Origin: Gordonia paraffinivorans NBRC 108238
Lineage (GTDB): Bacteria; Actinomycetota; Actinomycetes; Mycobacteriales; Mycobacteriaceae
Length of the DNA stretch: 64,000 nt
Assembly (NCBI RefSeq): GCF_000344155.1
Contig: NZ_BAOQ01000012.1
Coordinates: 1 to 64,000, forward strand
Direction of reading: 5' to 3'
Shown here: positions 18,226 through 27,627 of the stretch, in pieces
Layout: every line of letters begins with the position of its first letter
Position numbering within the stretch: the first letter of the stretch is position 1
Program-made: the position numbers and the translations under genes
The notes under the pieces: model-generated
Database searches by the model: none
Told to the model about the DNA's origin: nothing
What the model saw: the letters and a program-made list of their open reading frames with translations, nothing else

Positions 18226-18594
18226 ATGGCACGTGTTGCTGGTGTGGATCTTCCCCGCGAGAAGCGGCTGGAGATCGCACTGACCTACATCTACGGAGTT
18301 GGACGCACCACCTCCAAGCAGATCCTCGAGGCGACGGGCCTGAGCCCCGACCTTCGCGCGAAGGATCTGACCGACGCAGACGTCTCGAAGCTGCGTGAGT
18401 ACATCGAATCCTCGGTGAAGGTCGAGGGTGACCTGCGGCGCGAGGTGCAGGCCGACATTCGTCGCAAGATCGAGATCGGTTGCTACCAGGGTCTGCGCCA
18501 CCGTCGTGGCCTGCCCGTCCGTGGACAGCGCACCAAGACCAATGCCCGCACTCGTAAGGGCCCGAAGAAGACCATCGCCGGGAAGAAGAAGTAA
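18226..18594 (+). CDS. rpsM: 30S ribosomal protein S13
   Basis: 122 aa. It starts [22 protein letters not shown], with the [20 protein letters not shown] block and a basic C-terminal tail that contacts the P-site tRNA. S13 forms the head bridge to the 50S subunit. Its TAA stop overlaps the rpsK ATG by one base. Confidence 0.98.
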   Translation: MARVAGVDLPREKRLEIALTYIYGVGRTTSKQILEATGLSPDLRAKDLTDADVSKLREYIESSVKVEGDLRREVQADIRRKIEIGCYQGLRHRRGLPVRGQRTKTNARTRKGPKKTIAGKKK

Positions 18595-19001
18595 TGCCTC
18601 CGAAGTCACGTAGCGCAGGCCCGAAGAAGGGCACCCGCCGTCGCGATAAGAAGAACGTCCCGCACGGCCACGCACACATCAAGTCGACGTTCAACAACAC
18701 CATCGTGTCGATCAGCGACCCCAACGGAAATGTCATCTCCTGGGCGTCGTCCGGCCACGTCGGTTTCAAGGGCTCGCGCAAGAGCACCCCGTTCGCGGCT
18801 CAGCTCGCGGCCGAGAACGCTGCCCGCAAGGCCCAGGAGCACGGCGTCAAGAAGGTCGACGTGTTCGTCAAGGGACCGGGCTCGGGTCGTGAGACCGCGA
18901 TCCGCTCCCTGCAGGCAGCCGGCCTCGAGGTCGGCACCATCTCCGATGTCACCCCGCAGCCGCACAACGGTTGCCGTCCGCCCAAGCGGCGTCGGGTCTA
19001 G
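18594..19001 (+). CDS. rpsK: 30S ribosomal protein S11
   Basis: 135 aa. A basic N-terminus ([17 protein letters not shown]) precedes the conserved [19 protein letters not shown] block, and it ends [13 protein letters not shown]11 is a platform protein near the E-site mRNA. It is tightly packed with rpsM (overlap) and rpsD (24 bp). Confidence 0.98.
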   Translation: MPPKSRSAGPKKGTRRRDKKNVPHGHAHIKSTFNNTIVSISDPNGNVISWASSGHVGFKGSRKSTPFAAQLAAENAARKAQEHGVKKVDVFVKGPGSGRETAIRSLQAAGLEVGTISDVTPQPHNGCRPPKRRRV

Positions 19002-19025
19002 CGGGAAAGGGAGGAACAGAGAAAC

Positions 19026-19631
19026 ATGGCTCGTTATACCGGCCCCGCAACCAAGAAGTCTCGTCGTCTTCGCGTCGATCTGATCGGCGGAGACGCAGCG
19101 TTCGAGCGTCGCCCCTACCCGCCCGGCCAGCACGGCCGCTCGCGGATCAAGGAGAGCGAGTACCTGCTCCAGCTGCAGGAGAAGCAGAAGGCCCGTTTCA
19201 CCTACGGCGTGCTCGAGAAGCAGTTCCGCCGCTACTACGAAGAGGCCAACCGTCGTTCCGGCAAGACCGGCGACGAGCTGCTGAAGATCCTCGAGACCCG
19301 TCTCGACAACGTCGTGTACCGCGCGGGCATCGCCCGGACCCGTCGTCAGGCCCGCCAGCTGGTAAGCCACGGCCACTTCACCGTCAACGGCGTGAAGGTC
19401 GACGTCCCCAGCTACCGCGTCAGCCAGTACGACATCATCGACGTCCGCCCGAAGTCGCTGCAGACCGTCCCGTTCCAGATCGCCAAGGAGCTCATCGGCG
19501 ATCGTCCGGTCCCGGGCTGGCTGCAGGTCGTGCCGTCGACCCTGCGCATCCTCGTGCACAACGTGCCCGAGCGTGCCCAGATCGAGGTCCCGCTGCAGGA
19601 ACAGCTCATCGTCGAGTTCTACTCGAAGTAG
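19026..19631 (+). CDS. rpsD: 30S ribosomal protein S4
   Basis: 201 aa. It starts MARYTGPATKKSRRLRVDL and has an S4 RNA-binding domain (LDNVVYRAGIARTRRQARQLVSHGHFTVNG). The zinc-binding cysteines of the C+ form are absent, so it is the C- paralogue type. S4 initiates 30S assembly. In E. coli it autoregulates the alpha operon. Confidence 0.98.
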   Translation: MARYTGPATKKSRRLRVDLIGGDAAFERRPYPPGQHGRSRIKESEYLLQLQEKQKARFTYGVLEKQFRRYYEEANRRSGKTGDELLKILETRLDNVVYRAGIARTRRQARQLVSHGHFTVNGVKVDVPSYRVSQYDIIDVRPKSLQTVPFQIAKELIGDRPVPGWLQVVPSTLRILVHNVPERAQIEVPLQEQLIVEFYSK

Positions 19632-19726
19632 TCATTCGCGTCACGACACCGCCCGTCAGCCACCTGGCTGTTCGGTTCACCCTCGAGGCCGTCATATAGC
19701 GGTCGGCCAAAGGAGAGAAACAAGAA

Positions 19727-20779
19727 ATGCTCATCTCACAGCGACCCACCCTCACCGAGGAAGTCATCGCCGAGAACCGCTCGAAGTTCGTCATCGAGCC
19801 GCTCGAGCCGGGCTTCGGCTACACCCTCGGTAACTCGCTGCGTCGTACCCTGCTCAGCTCGATCCCGGGTGCTGCGATCACCAGCATCCGGATCGACGGT
19901 GTCCTCCACGAGTTCACCACCGTCCCCGGGGTCAAGGAAGACGTCACCGACATCATCCTGAACCTCAAGGGCCTGGTCGTCAGCTCTGACGAGGACGAGC
20001 CGGTCACCATGTACGTGCGCAAGCAGGGTCCGGGCACCGTCACCGGCGCCGACATCGTGCCCCCGGCCGGTGTCACCGTGCACAACCCCGACTTGCACAT
20101 CGCCACCCTGAACGACAAGGGCAAGCTCGAGATCGAGCTCGTCGTCGAGCGGGGCCGCGGCTACGTGCCGGCCGTGCAGAACAAGGCGTCGGGTGCCGAG
20201 ATCGGCCGTATCCCGGTCGACTCGATCTACTCGCCGGTGCTCAAGGTGACGTACAAGGTCGAGGCCACCCGTGTCGAGCAGCGCACCGACTTCGATCGGC
20301 TCGTTCTCGACGTGGAGACCAAGAACTCGATCAGCCCGCGCGACGCGCTCGCGTCGGCCGGCAAGACCCTGGTCGAGCTGTTCGGGCTCGCCCGGGAGCT
20401 CAACGTCGAGGCCGAGGGCATCGAGATCGGACCGTCTCCGGCGGAGGCTGACCACATCGCGTCGTTCAGCCTGCCGATCGAGGATCTCGAGCTGACCGTC
20501 CGTTCGTACAACTGCCTCAAGCGCGAGGGTGTTCACACCGTCGGCGAGCTGGTTGCGCGCACGGAGTCGGATCTGCTCGACATCCGCAACTTCGGCCAGA
20601 AGTCGATCGACGAGGTGAAGGTCAAGCTGCACGCGCTCGGTCTGTCGCTCAAGGACAGCCCGGCCAGCTTCGATCCGTCGCAGGTCGCCGGCTACGACCC
20701 CGCCACCGGTACGTGGTCGGAAGAGGCGTCGTTCGACGCCGATTCCGGTGAGGATTTCGCCGAAACCGAACAGCTGTAG
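19727..20779 (+). CDS. rpoA: DNA-directed RNA polymerase subunit alpha
   Basis: 350 aa. The N-terminal assembly domain (residues 1 to about 230, with [19 protein letters not shown]) dimerises and recruits beta and beta-prime. The C-terminal domain (about 245-320, with [34 protein letters not shown]) binds UP elements and activators. A short acidic tail ends the protein. The start has a strong AAAGGAG site. It is followed by rplQ after 81 bp. Confidence 0.98.
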   Translation: MLISQRPTLTEEVIAENRSKFVIEPLEPGFGYTLGNSLRRTLLSSIPGAAITSIRIDGVLHEFTTVPGVKEDVTDIILNLKGLVVSSDEDEPVTMYVRKQGPGTVTGADIVPPAGVTVHNPDLHIATLNDKGKLEIELVVERGRGYVPAVQNKASGAEIGRIPVDSIYSPVLKVTYKVEATRVEQRTDFDRLVLDVETKNSISPRDALASAGKTLVELFGLARELNVEAEGIEIGPSPAEADHIASFSLPIEDLELTVRSYNCLKREGVHTVGELVARTESDLLDIRNFGQKSIDEVKVKLHALGLSLKDSPASFDPSQVAGYDPATGTWSEEASFDADSGEDFAETEQL

Positions 20780-20860
20780 TCGCTCGTCGCGGCAGCTGTC
20801 ACGCTCGCCCAAACCCTGACTTCCGTATCGAGTGATCGGGAGTCCTCCTAGGAGAAGACA

Positions 20861-21472
20861 ATGCCCAAGCCCACCAAGGGTGCCCGCCTCGGCGGGTCGG
20901 CCAGCCACCAGAAAGCGATGCTGGCGAACCTCGCCACCTCGCTCTTCGAGCACGGCCGCATCACCACCACCGAAGCGAAGGCCAAGCGCCTGCGCCCGTA
21001 CGCGGAGAAGCTCATCACCCACGCCAAGGCCGGCAAGCTGGCCAACCGTCGTGAGGTCATGAAGGTCATCCGCGACAAGGACGTCGTGCACACGCTGTTC
21101 GACGAGATCGGCCCGTTCTTCGCCGATCGCAACGGTGGTTACACCCGCATCATCAAGACCCTGCCGCGCAAGGGCGACAACGCCCCGATGGCAGTGATCG
21201 AGCTGGTGCGTGAGTCCACCGCGTCGAGCGAGGCCACCCGCGCCACCCGCGTCGCCGCTTCCAAGAAGGCCGCCGCCGGAAGCGAAGCGAGCGGGGCCGA
21301 TGTGACCGACGAGCAGAACGTCGTCGAGGCTGTCGAGGCCGAGGCCACCGAGGCCGAGGTCGAGAACGCCGACGCCGTCGCCGAGGCAGTCGACGACGAG
21401 TCGACCGCCGCCACCGCCCTCGAGGCGGAGGAGGCGACCGCAGACGACGCTTCGTCCGACGACGAGAAGTAG
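20861..21472 (+). CDS. rplQ: 50S ribosomal protein L17 with long acidic C-terminal tail
   Basis: 203 aa. The L17 core covers about residues 1-120 ([43 protein letters not shown]). The remaining 80 residues are a low-complexity Ala/Glu/Asp/Val tail, longer than the E. coli protein and common in actinobacteria. Its stop codon lies 4 bp from the presumed truA start. Confidence 0.97.
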   Translation: MPKPTKGARLGGSASHQKAMLANLATSLFEHGRITTTEAKAKRLRPYAEKLITHAKAGKLANRREVMKVIRDKDVVHTLFDEIGPFFADRNGGYTRIIKTLPRKGDNAPMAVIELVRESTASSEATRATRVAASKKAAAGSEASGADVTDEQNVVEAVEAEATEAEVENADAVAEAVDDESTAATALEAEEATADDASSDDEK

Positions 21473-21476
21473 TCGA

Positions 21477-22367
21477 CTGAGTCGCGAACAACGTAACGAA
21501 CCCGTCGGCCCGGATTCCGGTGCCGGCGGGTTCGTTCGTCTCCGCTTCGACCTCGGATACGACGGCACCGACTTCGCCGGCTGGGCGCGGCAGGTCGGAC
21601 AGCGCAGCGTGTGCGAGGAACTCGAGAACCGCCTGTCGACGATCCTGCGCGTCCCGGTCCGCCTGACGGTGGCCGGACGGACCGACGCCGGGGTCCATGC
21701 GACGGGCCAGGTCGCCCACGCCGACGTGCCGGAATCGGCGTTGCAGACCCGGTCGATCGCCGGCGACCCTTCGACGCTCGTCGGCCGACTGGCGAAGATG
21801 TGCCCGGACGACATCCGGGTGAAGTCCGTCCGCATCGTGCCGGACGACTTCGATGCGCGCTTCTCCGCGCTACGACGCCATTACCGCTACCGGCTCGACG
21901 ACCGGAAGTGGGGACCGGAGCCCATCGTGGCCCGGACCACAGCGTCGTGGCGACGTCCGCTCGACGTCGACGCGATGAACGAGGCGTCGGCACAGTTGCT
22001 GGGCCTCAACGACTTCGCGGCCTTCTGCCGGCGCCGCGAGGGGGCCACGACGATCCGCGATCTGCAGCGCTTCGCGTGGACGCGTGACGACGACGGCGTC
22101 CTGGTCGGAGAGGTGAGCGCCGACGCGTTCTGCTGGTCGATGGTGCGTTCGCTCGTGGGCGCCGTGGCCACCGTCGGTGACGGCCGGCGCGATGTCGAAT
22201 GGTGCCGTGGACTGCTGCAGGAGAAGGAGCGCAGCCCGCAGGTGCCCGTCGCCGAGGCCCGGGGCCTGTGCCTGGTCGGCGTCGACTATCCCTCCGACGA
22301 CGAGCTTGCCGCACGCAACGCGGTGACCCGCGACGTGCGCGGGTCGACCGGTTGCTGCGGCGGCTGA
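21477..22367 (+). CDS. truA: tRNA pseudouridine(38-40) synthase, apparent CTG start
   Basis: 296 aa by this reading. TruA isomerises U38-U40 in the tRNA anticodon arm. The catalytic Asp lies in [15 protein letters not shown]. The essential N-terminal block [19 protein letters not shown] is encoded upstream of the first GTG (21609), and no ATG, GTG or TTG occurs in frame before it back into rplQ. The CTG at 21477, 4 bp after the rplQ stop, is the most plausible start and suggests coupled reinitiation. The gene is certain; the exact start is not. Confidence 0.88.
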   Translation: MSREQRNEPVGPDSGAGGFVRLRFDLGYDGTDFAGWARQVGQRSVCEELENRLSTILRVPVRLTVAGRTDAGVHATGQVAHADVPESALQTRSIAGDPSTLVGRLAKMCPDDIRVKSVRIVPDDFDARFSALRRHYRYRLDDRKWGPEPIVARTTASWRRPLDVDAMNEASAQLLGLNDFAAFCRRREGATTIRDLQRFAWTRDDDGVLVGEVSADAFCWSMVRSLVGAVATVGDGRRDVEWCRGLLQEKERSPQVPVAEARGLCLVGVDYPSDDELAARNAVTRDVRGSTGCCGG

Positions 22368-22418
22368 GTCGCCCCGTCGTGCGCTCTGGTCGTTCTCTCT
22401 GACAGAAGATTCGTCGGC

Positions 22419-22937
22419 TCAGGCGGTGGCGGCCAACGTGCGTGCGTAGTTCACCCGACCCGTGACGTCGTTCATGGTCATCGGGGAATGTGCCGGGATG
22501 TTGGCCACGTGCATGAAGCCGTTCGGCCCGCGGACCACGACCTGGATGTGGCCGGTGGTGGTGCGTTCCTTCATGAGCAGGAACAGCAGGCTGAGGAAGC
22601 AGACCAGGAAGAACCCCACCAGGGCGAGGACGAGCCCGGTCTGCGACATGCGCTCGGTGGTCACGGACATGTCGTTGACCGCCCACTGGGTACCGGCGAT
22701 GGGGCAGGTGCCCGAGGGCGTGATGACGAAGTTCTGGGTGCAAGTGATGTCACCGATGACCACGAGCGGCTGCTCGGGGACCGGTGCGCCGCCGGGGTGG
22801 TGGGCCTGCGGGAACTGCCCGGGATTCGGCTGCCCGGCAGCAAATCCCGGCACGGCGAAACCCGGACTCGAGTCGTAATCGGATGCGTGCGGCGGGAACG
22901 GCGTGGTTCCGTCCTGCCCTTCCCCCGGATAGGTCAT
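22419..22937 (-). CDS. Single-pass membrane protein, Pro/Gly-rich N-terminus
   Basis: 172 aa. The cytosolic-looking N-terminus is rich in Pro, Gly and His (to about residue 55). A Cys-containing block (ITCTQNFVITPSGTCP) follows, then one strong membrane helix (TGLVLALVGFFLVCFLSLLFLL, about 100-121) and a C-terminal segment with TTGHIQVVVRGPNGFMHVANIP. No family is recognised with certainty. The ATG at 22937 was chosen because the Pro/Gly-rich start is typical of such actinobacterial membrane proteins. It is convergent with truA. Confidence 0.65.
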   Translation of the reverse strand: MTYPGEGQDGTTPFPPHASDYDSSPGFAVPGFAAGQPNPGQFPQAHHPGGAPVPEQPLVVIGDITCTQNFVITPSGTCPIAGTQWAVNDMSVTTERMSQTGLVLALVGFFLVCFLSLLFLLMKERTTTGHIQVVVRGPNGFMHVANIPAHSPMTMNDVTGRVNYARTLAATA

Positions 22938-22980
22938 GGACCATATCGTGGCACACGCCACCGACCAACGCGCTTCGACA

Positions 22981-24045
22981 TCAGGTGGCGTTGCGCTCCT
23001 CGTCGAACGCCTCGCGCGTCATCTCGACGGTTTCCGCGTCACCGGTGAACTGCTCGGGATGCGCGCCCTCGGAGAGCAGTTGCCGCCACACCAGCGGATC
23101 GAACTCGAGCGGCTGGTGTCGAGAGATGAAGTCGATGACCACGCGGCAGAACCGCTCGGGGTCGTCGTGGAACGGGAAGTGCCCGGAGCCGGTGAAGGTC
23201 TCGAGTTCCGAATGCGGGATCGCGGTGTGGGCGATCTCGGCGTGCTGGTAGGGGATGACGATGTCCTCATCGCCCCAGACGAGGAGCACAGGGAGATACG
23301 CCGTCAGGTAACAACGGTCGAGCATCGTCACACACTGGCCGCGCCAGTCGATCACCGCACGCAGGGTGCGGAGGAACGCGGCGAACGCGGTGGGGTCGGC
23401 CAAACCACCCAGGACGCGCATGAGGTCCTCGTGATCGGCGAGGAGGCGCTTCGGGGTCAGCGGCGCCGGGACCAGCGGCGGCGTCGGGGCCGAGGCGAGG
23501 ATCTTTGCCGCGGTCTTCAGACCGGGGAGCACGCCCGGCACCCGGAGCGCCGATAACGCCTGGTTGACGAGAGGCAGCGAGATCAGCCGCAGGCCGGGGT
23601 TGACGTCGCGCGTGACGCCGCCCGCTGCCACGAGGACGAGCCGCTCGACGAAGCGGGGGAACTGGTAGCAGAACTGCATGGCCACGCCGCCGCCCAGGGA
23701 ATGCCCCACGACGGTGACCTTGGGGTGGCCGAGGACGACGAGCAGGTCACGCATGCCGTTGGCGAACGCCGGCACCGAATAGTCCGCGCGCGGCTTGTCC
23801 GACTCGCCGTGACCGAGCAGGTCAGGGGCGATGACGGTGTAGTGCTGAGCGAGGATCGGGATGACCTCGTCCCAGGTCGAGGAGTTGTCGCCGATGCCGT
23901 GGATGAGCAGCAGTGCCGGGCCGCTTCCCGCGATGCGAAAGGCGCGGCGGTAGCCGTGGATCATGCGGTACTCGACGCGCACGTCCGTGTCTGAGACCGG
24001 GCGCAATCCCGGGTTCTTCGTCGGAGCGGGGGCCTGGGACGGCAC
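22981..24045 (-). CDS. Alpha/beta hydrolase (Rv2715-like)
   Basis: 354 aa with a complete alpha/beta-hydrolase fold. It has the oxyanion HGIG, the nucleophile elbow GHSLGGGVAMQ, the acid Asp in GDEDIVIP, and the catalytic His in GSGHFPFHDDPERF. It lacks a signal peptide, so it acts in the cytosol, probably on an ester or lipid. The overall layout resembles M. tuberculosis Rv2715. The GTG at 24045 follows GGGGGAAG. Substrate is unknown. Confidence 0.85.
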   Translation of the reverse strand: MPSQAPAPTKNPGLRPVSDTDVRVEYRMIHGYRRAFRIAGSGPALLLIHGIGDNSSTWDEVIPILAQHYTVIAPDLLGHGESDKPRADYSVPAFANGMRDLLVVLGHPKVTVVGHSLGGGVAMQFCYQFPRFVERLVLVAAGGVTRDVNPGLRLISLPLVNQALSALRVPGVLPGLKTAAKILASAPTPPLVPAPLTPKRLLADHEDLMRVLGGLADPTAFAAFLRTLRAVIDWRGQCVTMLDRCYLTAYLPVLLVWGDEDIVIPYQHAEIAHTAIPHSELETFTGSGHFPFHDDPERFCRVVIDFISRHQPLEFDPLVWRQLLSEGAHPEQFTGDAETVEMTREAFDEERNAT

Positions 24046-24526
24046 TGCGCTTCCCCCTTTGTTCAGATGAACGGCATTTCAGGTCAAGGTGAAGTAAACC
24101 CCATGTCCAGGGACTTCGCCTGTTGGCCGGTGATGCCATTGTCGGACTCGGCGGCCGGGAACGGAAATCGAGGTGCCGCCGGCATCGTCGACGAGCGGGC
24201 CCTGAGCGGGCGATCCCCCTCAGGCGTTCGCACGCGGCGGCGACGCCCGGAAACGACTGGCCGACCCCGGACCACGCGGCCATCCGGGCAGCGTCGACAG
24301 TGACCCGGACGAGTTCACCAGGACGGGATCGCACATCGATCCCGTCTGCGGCGGACCCCCGGGTCGACTACCGGACCTCGGGCCGGGGCCCCGGGCCGGA
24401 AGGCGAACCGCAGAACGAGATTGTGGCGCAACCACCGAACATCGTCGCGGCAGTGAGCGCCACCCCGGAAACCGAGACGACGCGGCCCCCGGGGCGACGA
24501 GACCCGAGGGCCCGGTCCGGGCTTCT
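24046..24526. other. Intergenic region between hydrolase and T7SS island
   Basis: About 480 bp with no convincing gene. It holds a perfect 10-bp inverted repeat, GACGGGATCG and CGATCCCGTC around CACAT (24322-24346), downstream of the EspI-like gene. It could terminate that transcript, although it has no T-tract. The GC-rich segment at 24365-24400 is also self-complementary. Confidence 0.45.
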
Positions 24527-26104
24527 TCACTGTCGGCCGAAGTACGGCTCTTCGCGCGGGAGCGTGGTGCCGGAGAAGTCGTCGGCGATGGTTGCCGCGA
24601 GTTCGACGAAGGCGCGGCGCGCGGACTTCGACATCAGGTCCAGGTCCACGTCGGCGCCCTCGGCGAGATGGTCGTCGAACGGGATCTTGTGCACCGCCCG
24701 GCACCTCGTCAGGAAATGCTGGGCGAGTTGATCGGTGTCGATGGTCGACGAGCCGGGTCGCGACGAGCTCAGAACCACCACGGCCCGCGAGACCAGGTGT
24801 CCGAAGCCGTGGGCCTCGAGCCAGTCGAGGGTTGCGCCGGCGCTGCGGGCGCCGTCGAGAGCCGGGGAGCTGACCAGAATGATCGTGTTGGCCAGCGCGA
24901 GCACGCCGTTCATCGCCGAGTGGCTCAGTCCGGTTCCGCAGTCGGTGATGATGATGTTGTAGAAGCGCTGGAGGATGGCGATGACCCCGCGGTATTCCTC
25001 CTCGTTGAACGCCTCGGCCATCGCCGGATCGCGTTCGGAGGCCAGCACCTCGAGGCGGCTCGGGGCCTGGGAGGTGTGGGCTCGCACATCGGAGTAGCGG
25101 TAGACGTTCTGGTCGGCGAGCAGGTCGCGGACCGTCGAGCGGGTCTGCTGCGGGATGCGCTGCGCGAGGGTTCCGAGGTCGGGGTTGGCATCGACGGCGA
25201 TGACGCGGTCGCCCCGCAGCGACGCGAAGGTCGAACCGAGTCCGACGGTGGTGGTCGTCTTCCCGACGCCACCCTTGAGCGAGAGCACCGCGATCCGGTA
25301 GTCGCCGCGCACCGGACGGTTCACCCGTTCCAGCAGTTGCTGATAGGCGATGTCGCTCTGCGATTCACCGGGGTTGATGGCGCCGGCCGACAGCGTGTGG
25401 ACCGCTCGACGCCAGCCGCGGCTGGGCGCGCGCCGTGCTTTGCGGATGAGGGCGACCTCGTCGAGCGACGGCCCGGCCTGAGGTCCGGGGCCCGGCATCT
25501 GTTGACCCGGGTACGCGGGCGTCGGCCCGGCGGGTGAAAAGGGCGCCGACGGCCCCTGCACAGGTGGGACGGGAGGCCCGGACACCGGCTGCGATGCCCC
25601 GTTCTGGAACTCGGGGACCGGATGCGCTCGAGCCGGACCGTGCGGCGGGAACGGCGGCGGTCCGGGCTGGGGCGCACCCGCCTGGATCTGGTCGGGGTGG
25701 GGTCCGCCGGGCCCGGGCGGCGGTGGGAACGGGCCGGGGACCGAAGGTGGCCGGGCGCCGGGGTGCTCGGCCGGGAAACCGGGTGCCCCGGCCATCGGCT
25801 CGCCACCCGGTTGGGGCCGGGGCCCCTCACCCGGGGCACCGAGGTGCTGGTCCGGGCGTGGGGCGGCGCCGGTGTCGGACGGAGCCGGACCGCCGGTGAA
25901 CCAGGCCGGCAGATCGTCGTCTGCGCTCCTGACGTCGGTGGGTGCCTGCGCCGGCGGCGGTGTCCGGTGGACGGCGGGACCCGGTTGTGCGGGTGGCGTG
26001 CCCGGGTCGGACGTGGCCTGCGGAGGCGGGAACTGCAGCCAGGGCGGCGGCGCGGGAGCGTCGGGGGCAGCGCCGTTCGGCGTCGTCGGGTTCTCGTGCG
26101 TCAT
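24527..26104 (-). CDS. EspI-like MinD/ParA-family ATPase with proline-rich N-terminus
   Basis: 525 aa. Residues 1 to about 230 are low-complexity Pro/Gly/Ala. The C-terminal ATPase domain has a deviant Walker A KGGVGKTTT near 277-285 and switch-type VDANPDLG and TDCGTG motifs. This architecture matches EspI of the M. tuberculosis ESX-1 locus, which tunes secretion to ATP level, and it is unlike chromosomal ParA, which lacks the long proline-rich part. It is divergent from the T7SS cargo operon. The ATG at 26104 follows AGAGGAA. A second in-frame Met further upstream was rejected for lack of conservation. Confidence 0.8.
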   Translation of the reverse strand: MTHENPTTPNGAAPDAPAPPPWLQFPPPQATSDPGTPPAQPGPAVHRTPPPAQAPTDVRSADDDLPAWFTGGPAPSDTGAAPRPDQHLGAPGEGPRPQPGGEPMAGAPGFPAEHPGARPPSVPGPFPPPPGPGGPHPDQIQAGAPQPGPPPFPPHGPARAHPVPEFQNGASQPVSGPPVPPVQGPSAPFSPAGPTPAYPGQQMPGPGPQAGPSLDEVALIRKARRAPSRGWRRAVHTLSAGAINPGESQSDIAYQQLLERVNRPVRGDYRIAVLSLKGGVGKTTTTVGLGSTFASLRGDRVIAVDANPDLGTLAQRIPQQTRSTVRDLLADQNVYRYSDVRAHTSQAPSRLEVLASERDPAMAEAFNEEEYRGVIAILQRFYNIIITDCGTGLSHSAMNGVLALANTIILVSSPALDGARSAGATLDWLEAHGFGHLVSRAVVVLSSSRPGSSTIDTDQLAQHFLTRCRAVHKIPFDDHLAEGADVDLDLMSKSARRAFVELAATIADDFSGTTLPREEPYFGRQ

Positions 26105-26551
26105 CACCGGTTCCTCTGGTCGTGCTGCCGGGGCCGACCCGATCGACCGTGTTCCTCGATCATGATCCGCGAACTGCGAGATCACCGGCAGCTTGCGACG
26201 ACCCAGGGGATCGATCGGCGGCGCAACGACAGTCGCGCACCTCGCCAACTCCGGCAGCGTCTGCGGGAGTCTACCGAAGGGTGGGGAAGGGTTCCGGACG
26301 AGATCTCACACCCCGTCTCGCCGGTCGACGATCGACATCCGGGGGTCGGCCGTGTGGTCGCGTCCACCGCCGTGTGGCAGGATCGGGCATCCGAACCCCA
26401 GGTACGAGGCGGGGCGGAGCCAAAGGCGTGACCAGGTCACGACGAGGCATCCGGTGCCCGGGGACGCCATTCCATCGAACGGGGAAATTTCGATGGAACC
26501 GGGAGGGGCCCTGTCTGCGTCTAATTCGGCGTGAAGGGGGGTTCGGCTTCG
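26105..26551. promoter_or_regulatory. Divergent control region of the T7SS island
   Basis: A 447-bp gap between the divergent EspI-like gene and the cargo operon. No gene is visible in it. Both promoters must lie here. It includes an operator-like palindrome (26470-26498), a candidate -10 box TAATTC (26522-26527), and the AAGGGGGG ribosome-binding site of the first cargo gene. Confidence 0.55.
26470..26498. promoter_or_regulatory. Operator-like inverted repeat before the T7SS cargo operon
   Basis: Perfect 10-bp arms TTCCATCGAA (26470-26479) and TTCGATGGAA (26489-26498) are separated by 9 bp. They lie 24 bp upstream of the candidate -10 box TAATTC and about 54 bp before the first ATG. The position fits a repressor or activator site. 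The regulator is unknown, and no regulator gene is nearby. Confidence 0.5.
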
Positions 26552-26938
26552 ATGAGCTACACCGACGACGCATCAACGCACCGCGACGATGCGCACGACG
26601 GCGACGATCCATGGACGCCGCTACGGCAGTACTCGCAGGCGCGGTCGCGGTCCGGCGCGCTCGCCGTCCAGACCACGGCACAAGGGCTGCCGGTGGCGAT
26701 TCGCATCGACTCCACCGAACTCGAGAAGCATCCCGATCTCCTTGCCGCCGACATCCTGCGACTGTGCAGGCAGGCGGCGATGTCGGCGGGAATCCGCTTG
26801 CGCGAGAACCTCTTGGCATCCGGAATCGACCGTGACCTCCTCGCGACGATGAAGTTGCCGCATCCCGATGACCTCGCCGCCGAGGAAGAGCGAGCCGACG
26901 CGGAAGACGACGCGACGACGTCGTGGTTGCGCCGATGA
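26552..26938 (+). CDS. T7SS-associated protein, YbaB-like fold suspected
   Basis: 128 aa. An acidic N-terminus precedes a core GALAVQTTAQGLPVAIRID followed by helices (LAADILRLCRQAAMSAGIRLRENLL). This order of strands then helices resembles YbaB/EbfC-type proteins associated with ESX loci (EspL, EspH). The ATG at 26552 lies 11 bp after AAGGGGGG; a GTG at 26531 is the alternative. Its last 4 bp overlap the next YbaB-like gene (ATGA). It starts the cargo operon. The role is inferred only from context. Confidence 0.6.
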   Translation: MSYTDDASTHRDDAHDGDDPWTPLRQYSQARSRSGALAVQTTAQGLPVAIRIDSTELEKHPDLLAADILRLCRQAAMSAGIRLRENLLASGIDRDLLATMKLPHPDDLAAEEERADAEDDATTSWLRR

Positions 26939-27261
26939 GCTGGGCGATGGACGAACTCGAGGCCCGCGCACAGCGCCAGCTCGACGGACTGCGCGACTTC
27001 GAGGAGAAGCTGAGGGCCATTTCGGTGCGCGCCACGTCGTCGGACGGGCTGGTGACCGCCGAGGTGGACGCCAAGGGTGCGCTGGTGGACCTCCGACTCG
27101 AACACGGGGCCAATGAACTCGGCGCGGGCCGGCTCGCCGACCAGATCGTGACGACGGCCGCCCTCGCCGCGCAAAAGGCCTACGCGAAGGTCGCCGCCGT
27201 GACCGAAGAATTCAACGAGTCGTTCGGGGACCTGCTCGCCGCACGGCCGGCAGGGGACTGA
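26935..27261 (+). CDS. YbaB/EbfC-family protein (EspL-like)
   Basis: 108 aa. The EbfC-type core reads VRATSSDGLVTAEVDAKGALVDLRLEHGANELG, followed by a long helix with ADQIVTTAALAAQKAYAKVAAVTEEF. General YbaB proteins bind DNA as dimers, while members inside ESX loci such as EspL support secretion. It overlaps the preceding gene by 4 bp and is followed after 57 bp by the EspC-like gene. Its position within a T7SS operon favours an EspL-type role. Confidence 0.75.
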   Translation: MSWAMDELEARAQRQLDGLRDFEEKLRAISVRATSSDGLVTAEVDAKGALVDLRLEHGANELGAGRLADQIVTTAALAAQKAYAKVAAVTEEFNESFGDLLAARPAGD

Positions 27262-27318
27262 CATGAATCGACTCGACGTCGTCAGCGCGACGGGATCCGA
27301 CCGCAGGAGGGGGTTGTG

Positions 27319-27627
27319 ATGGATCAGGTGAAGGTCACACCGGAGGCACTCGAGGGGTTCGCCGCCGCCAATGCCGCAGTGGCGACCGCGATCGGGACGG
27401 CAGGGTCGATCGACGCAGCGGCCAACACCGCGGCCATGGTCCCGGTGTTCGGACTGATCGGCCAGGAGTTCCTCGCCGCCTTCATCGTCGCCCAGGCAAA
27501 CCACCTGATGTCGGTGGGACAGTTGGCGGCCGTGCACGCCGCCACCGCGGCGACGACGTCGCAGAGCCTGGTCGCCTACGAAGACGCCGACGCCACCGGT
27601 GCCGCGGGCGTGCGCTCGGCGCTGTGA
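27319..27627 (+). CDS. EspC-like type VII secretion substrate
   Basis: 102 aa, helical and Ala-rich. It has the layout of the EspC (DUF2580) family: KVTPEALEGFAAANAAVATAI at the start, a hydrophobic central helix, then a C-terminal YEDAD at residues 87-91, matching the YxxxD/E secretion signal of T7SS substrates. The ATG at 27319 is 8 bp after AGGAGG; the adjacent GTG at 27316 is possible. Its stop overlaps the EspA-like start (GTGA). EspC and EspA are co-secreted in mycobacteria, so these two probably form a pair. Confidence 0.75.
   Translation: MDQVKVTPEALEGFAAANAAVATAIGTAGSIDAAANTAAMVPVFGLIGQEFLAAFIVAQANHLMSVGQLAAVHAATAATTSQSLVAYEDADATGAAGVRSAL

Noticed and set aside
19736-21835. A 699-aa minus-strand open frame across rpoA, rplQ and truA
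   Set aside because: Antisense of three certain genes; no conserved motif.
24527-26104. MinD/ParA-like ATPase as a chromosome partition gene
   Set aside because: The long proline-rich N-terminus and location next to T7SS cargo genes fit EspI; no parB or parS is seen.
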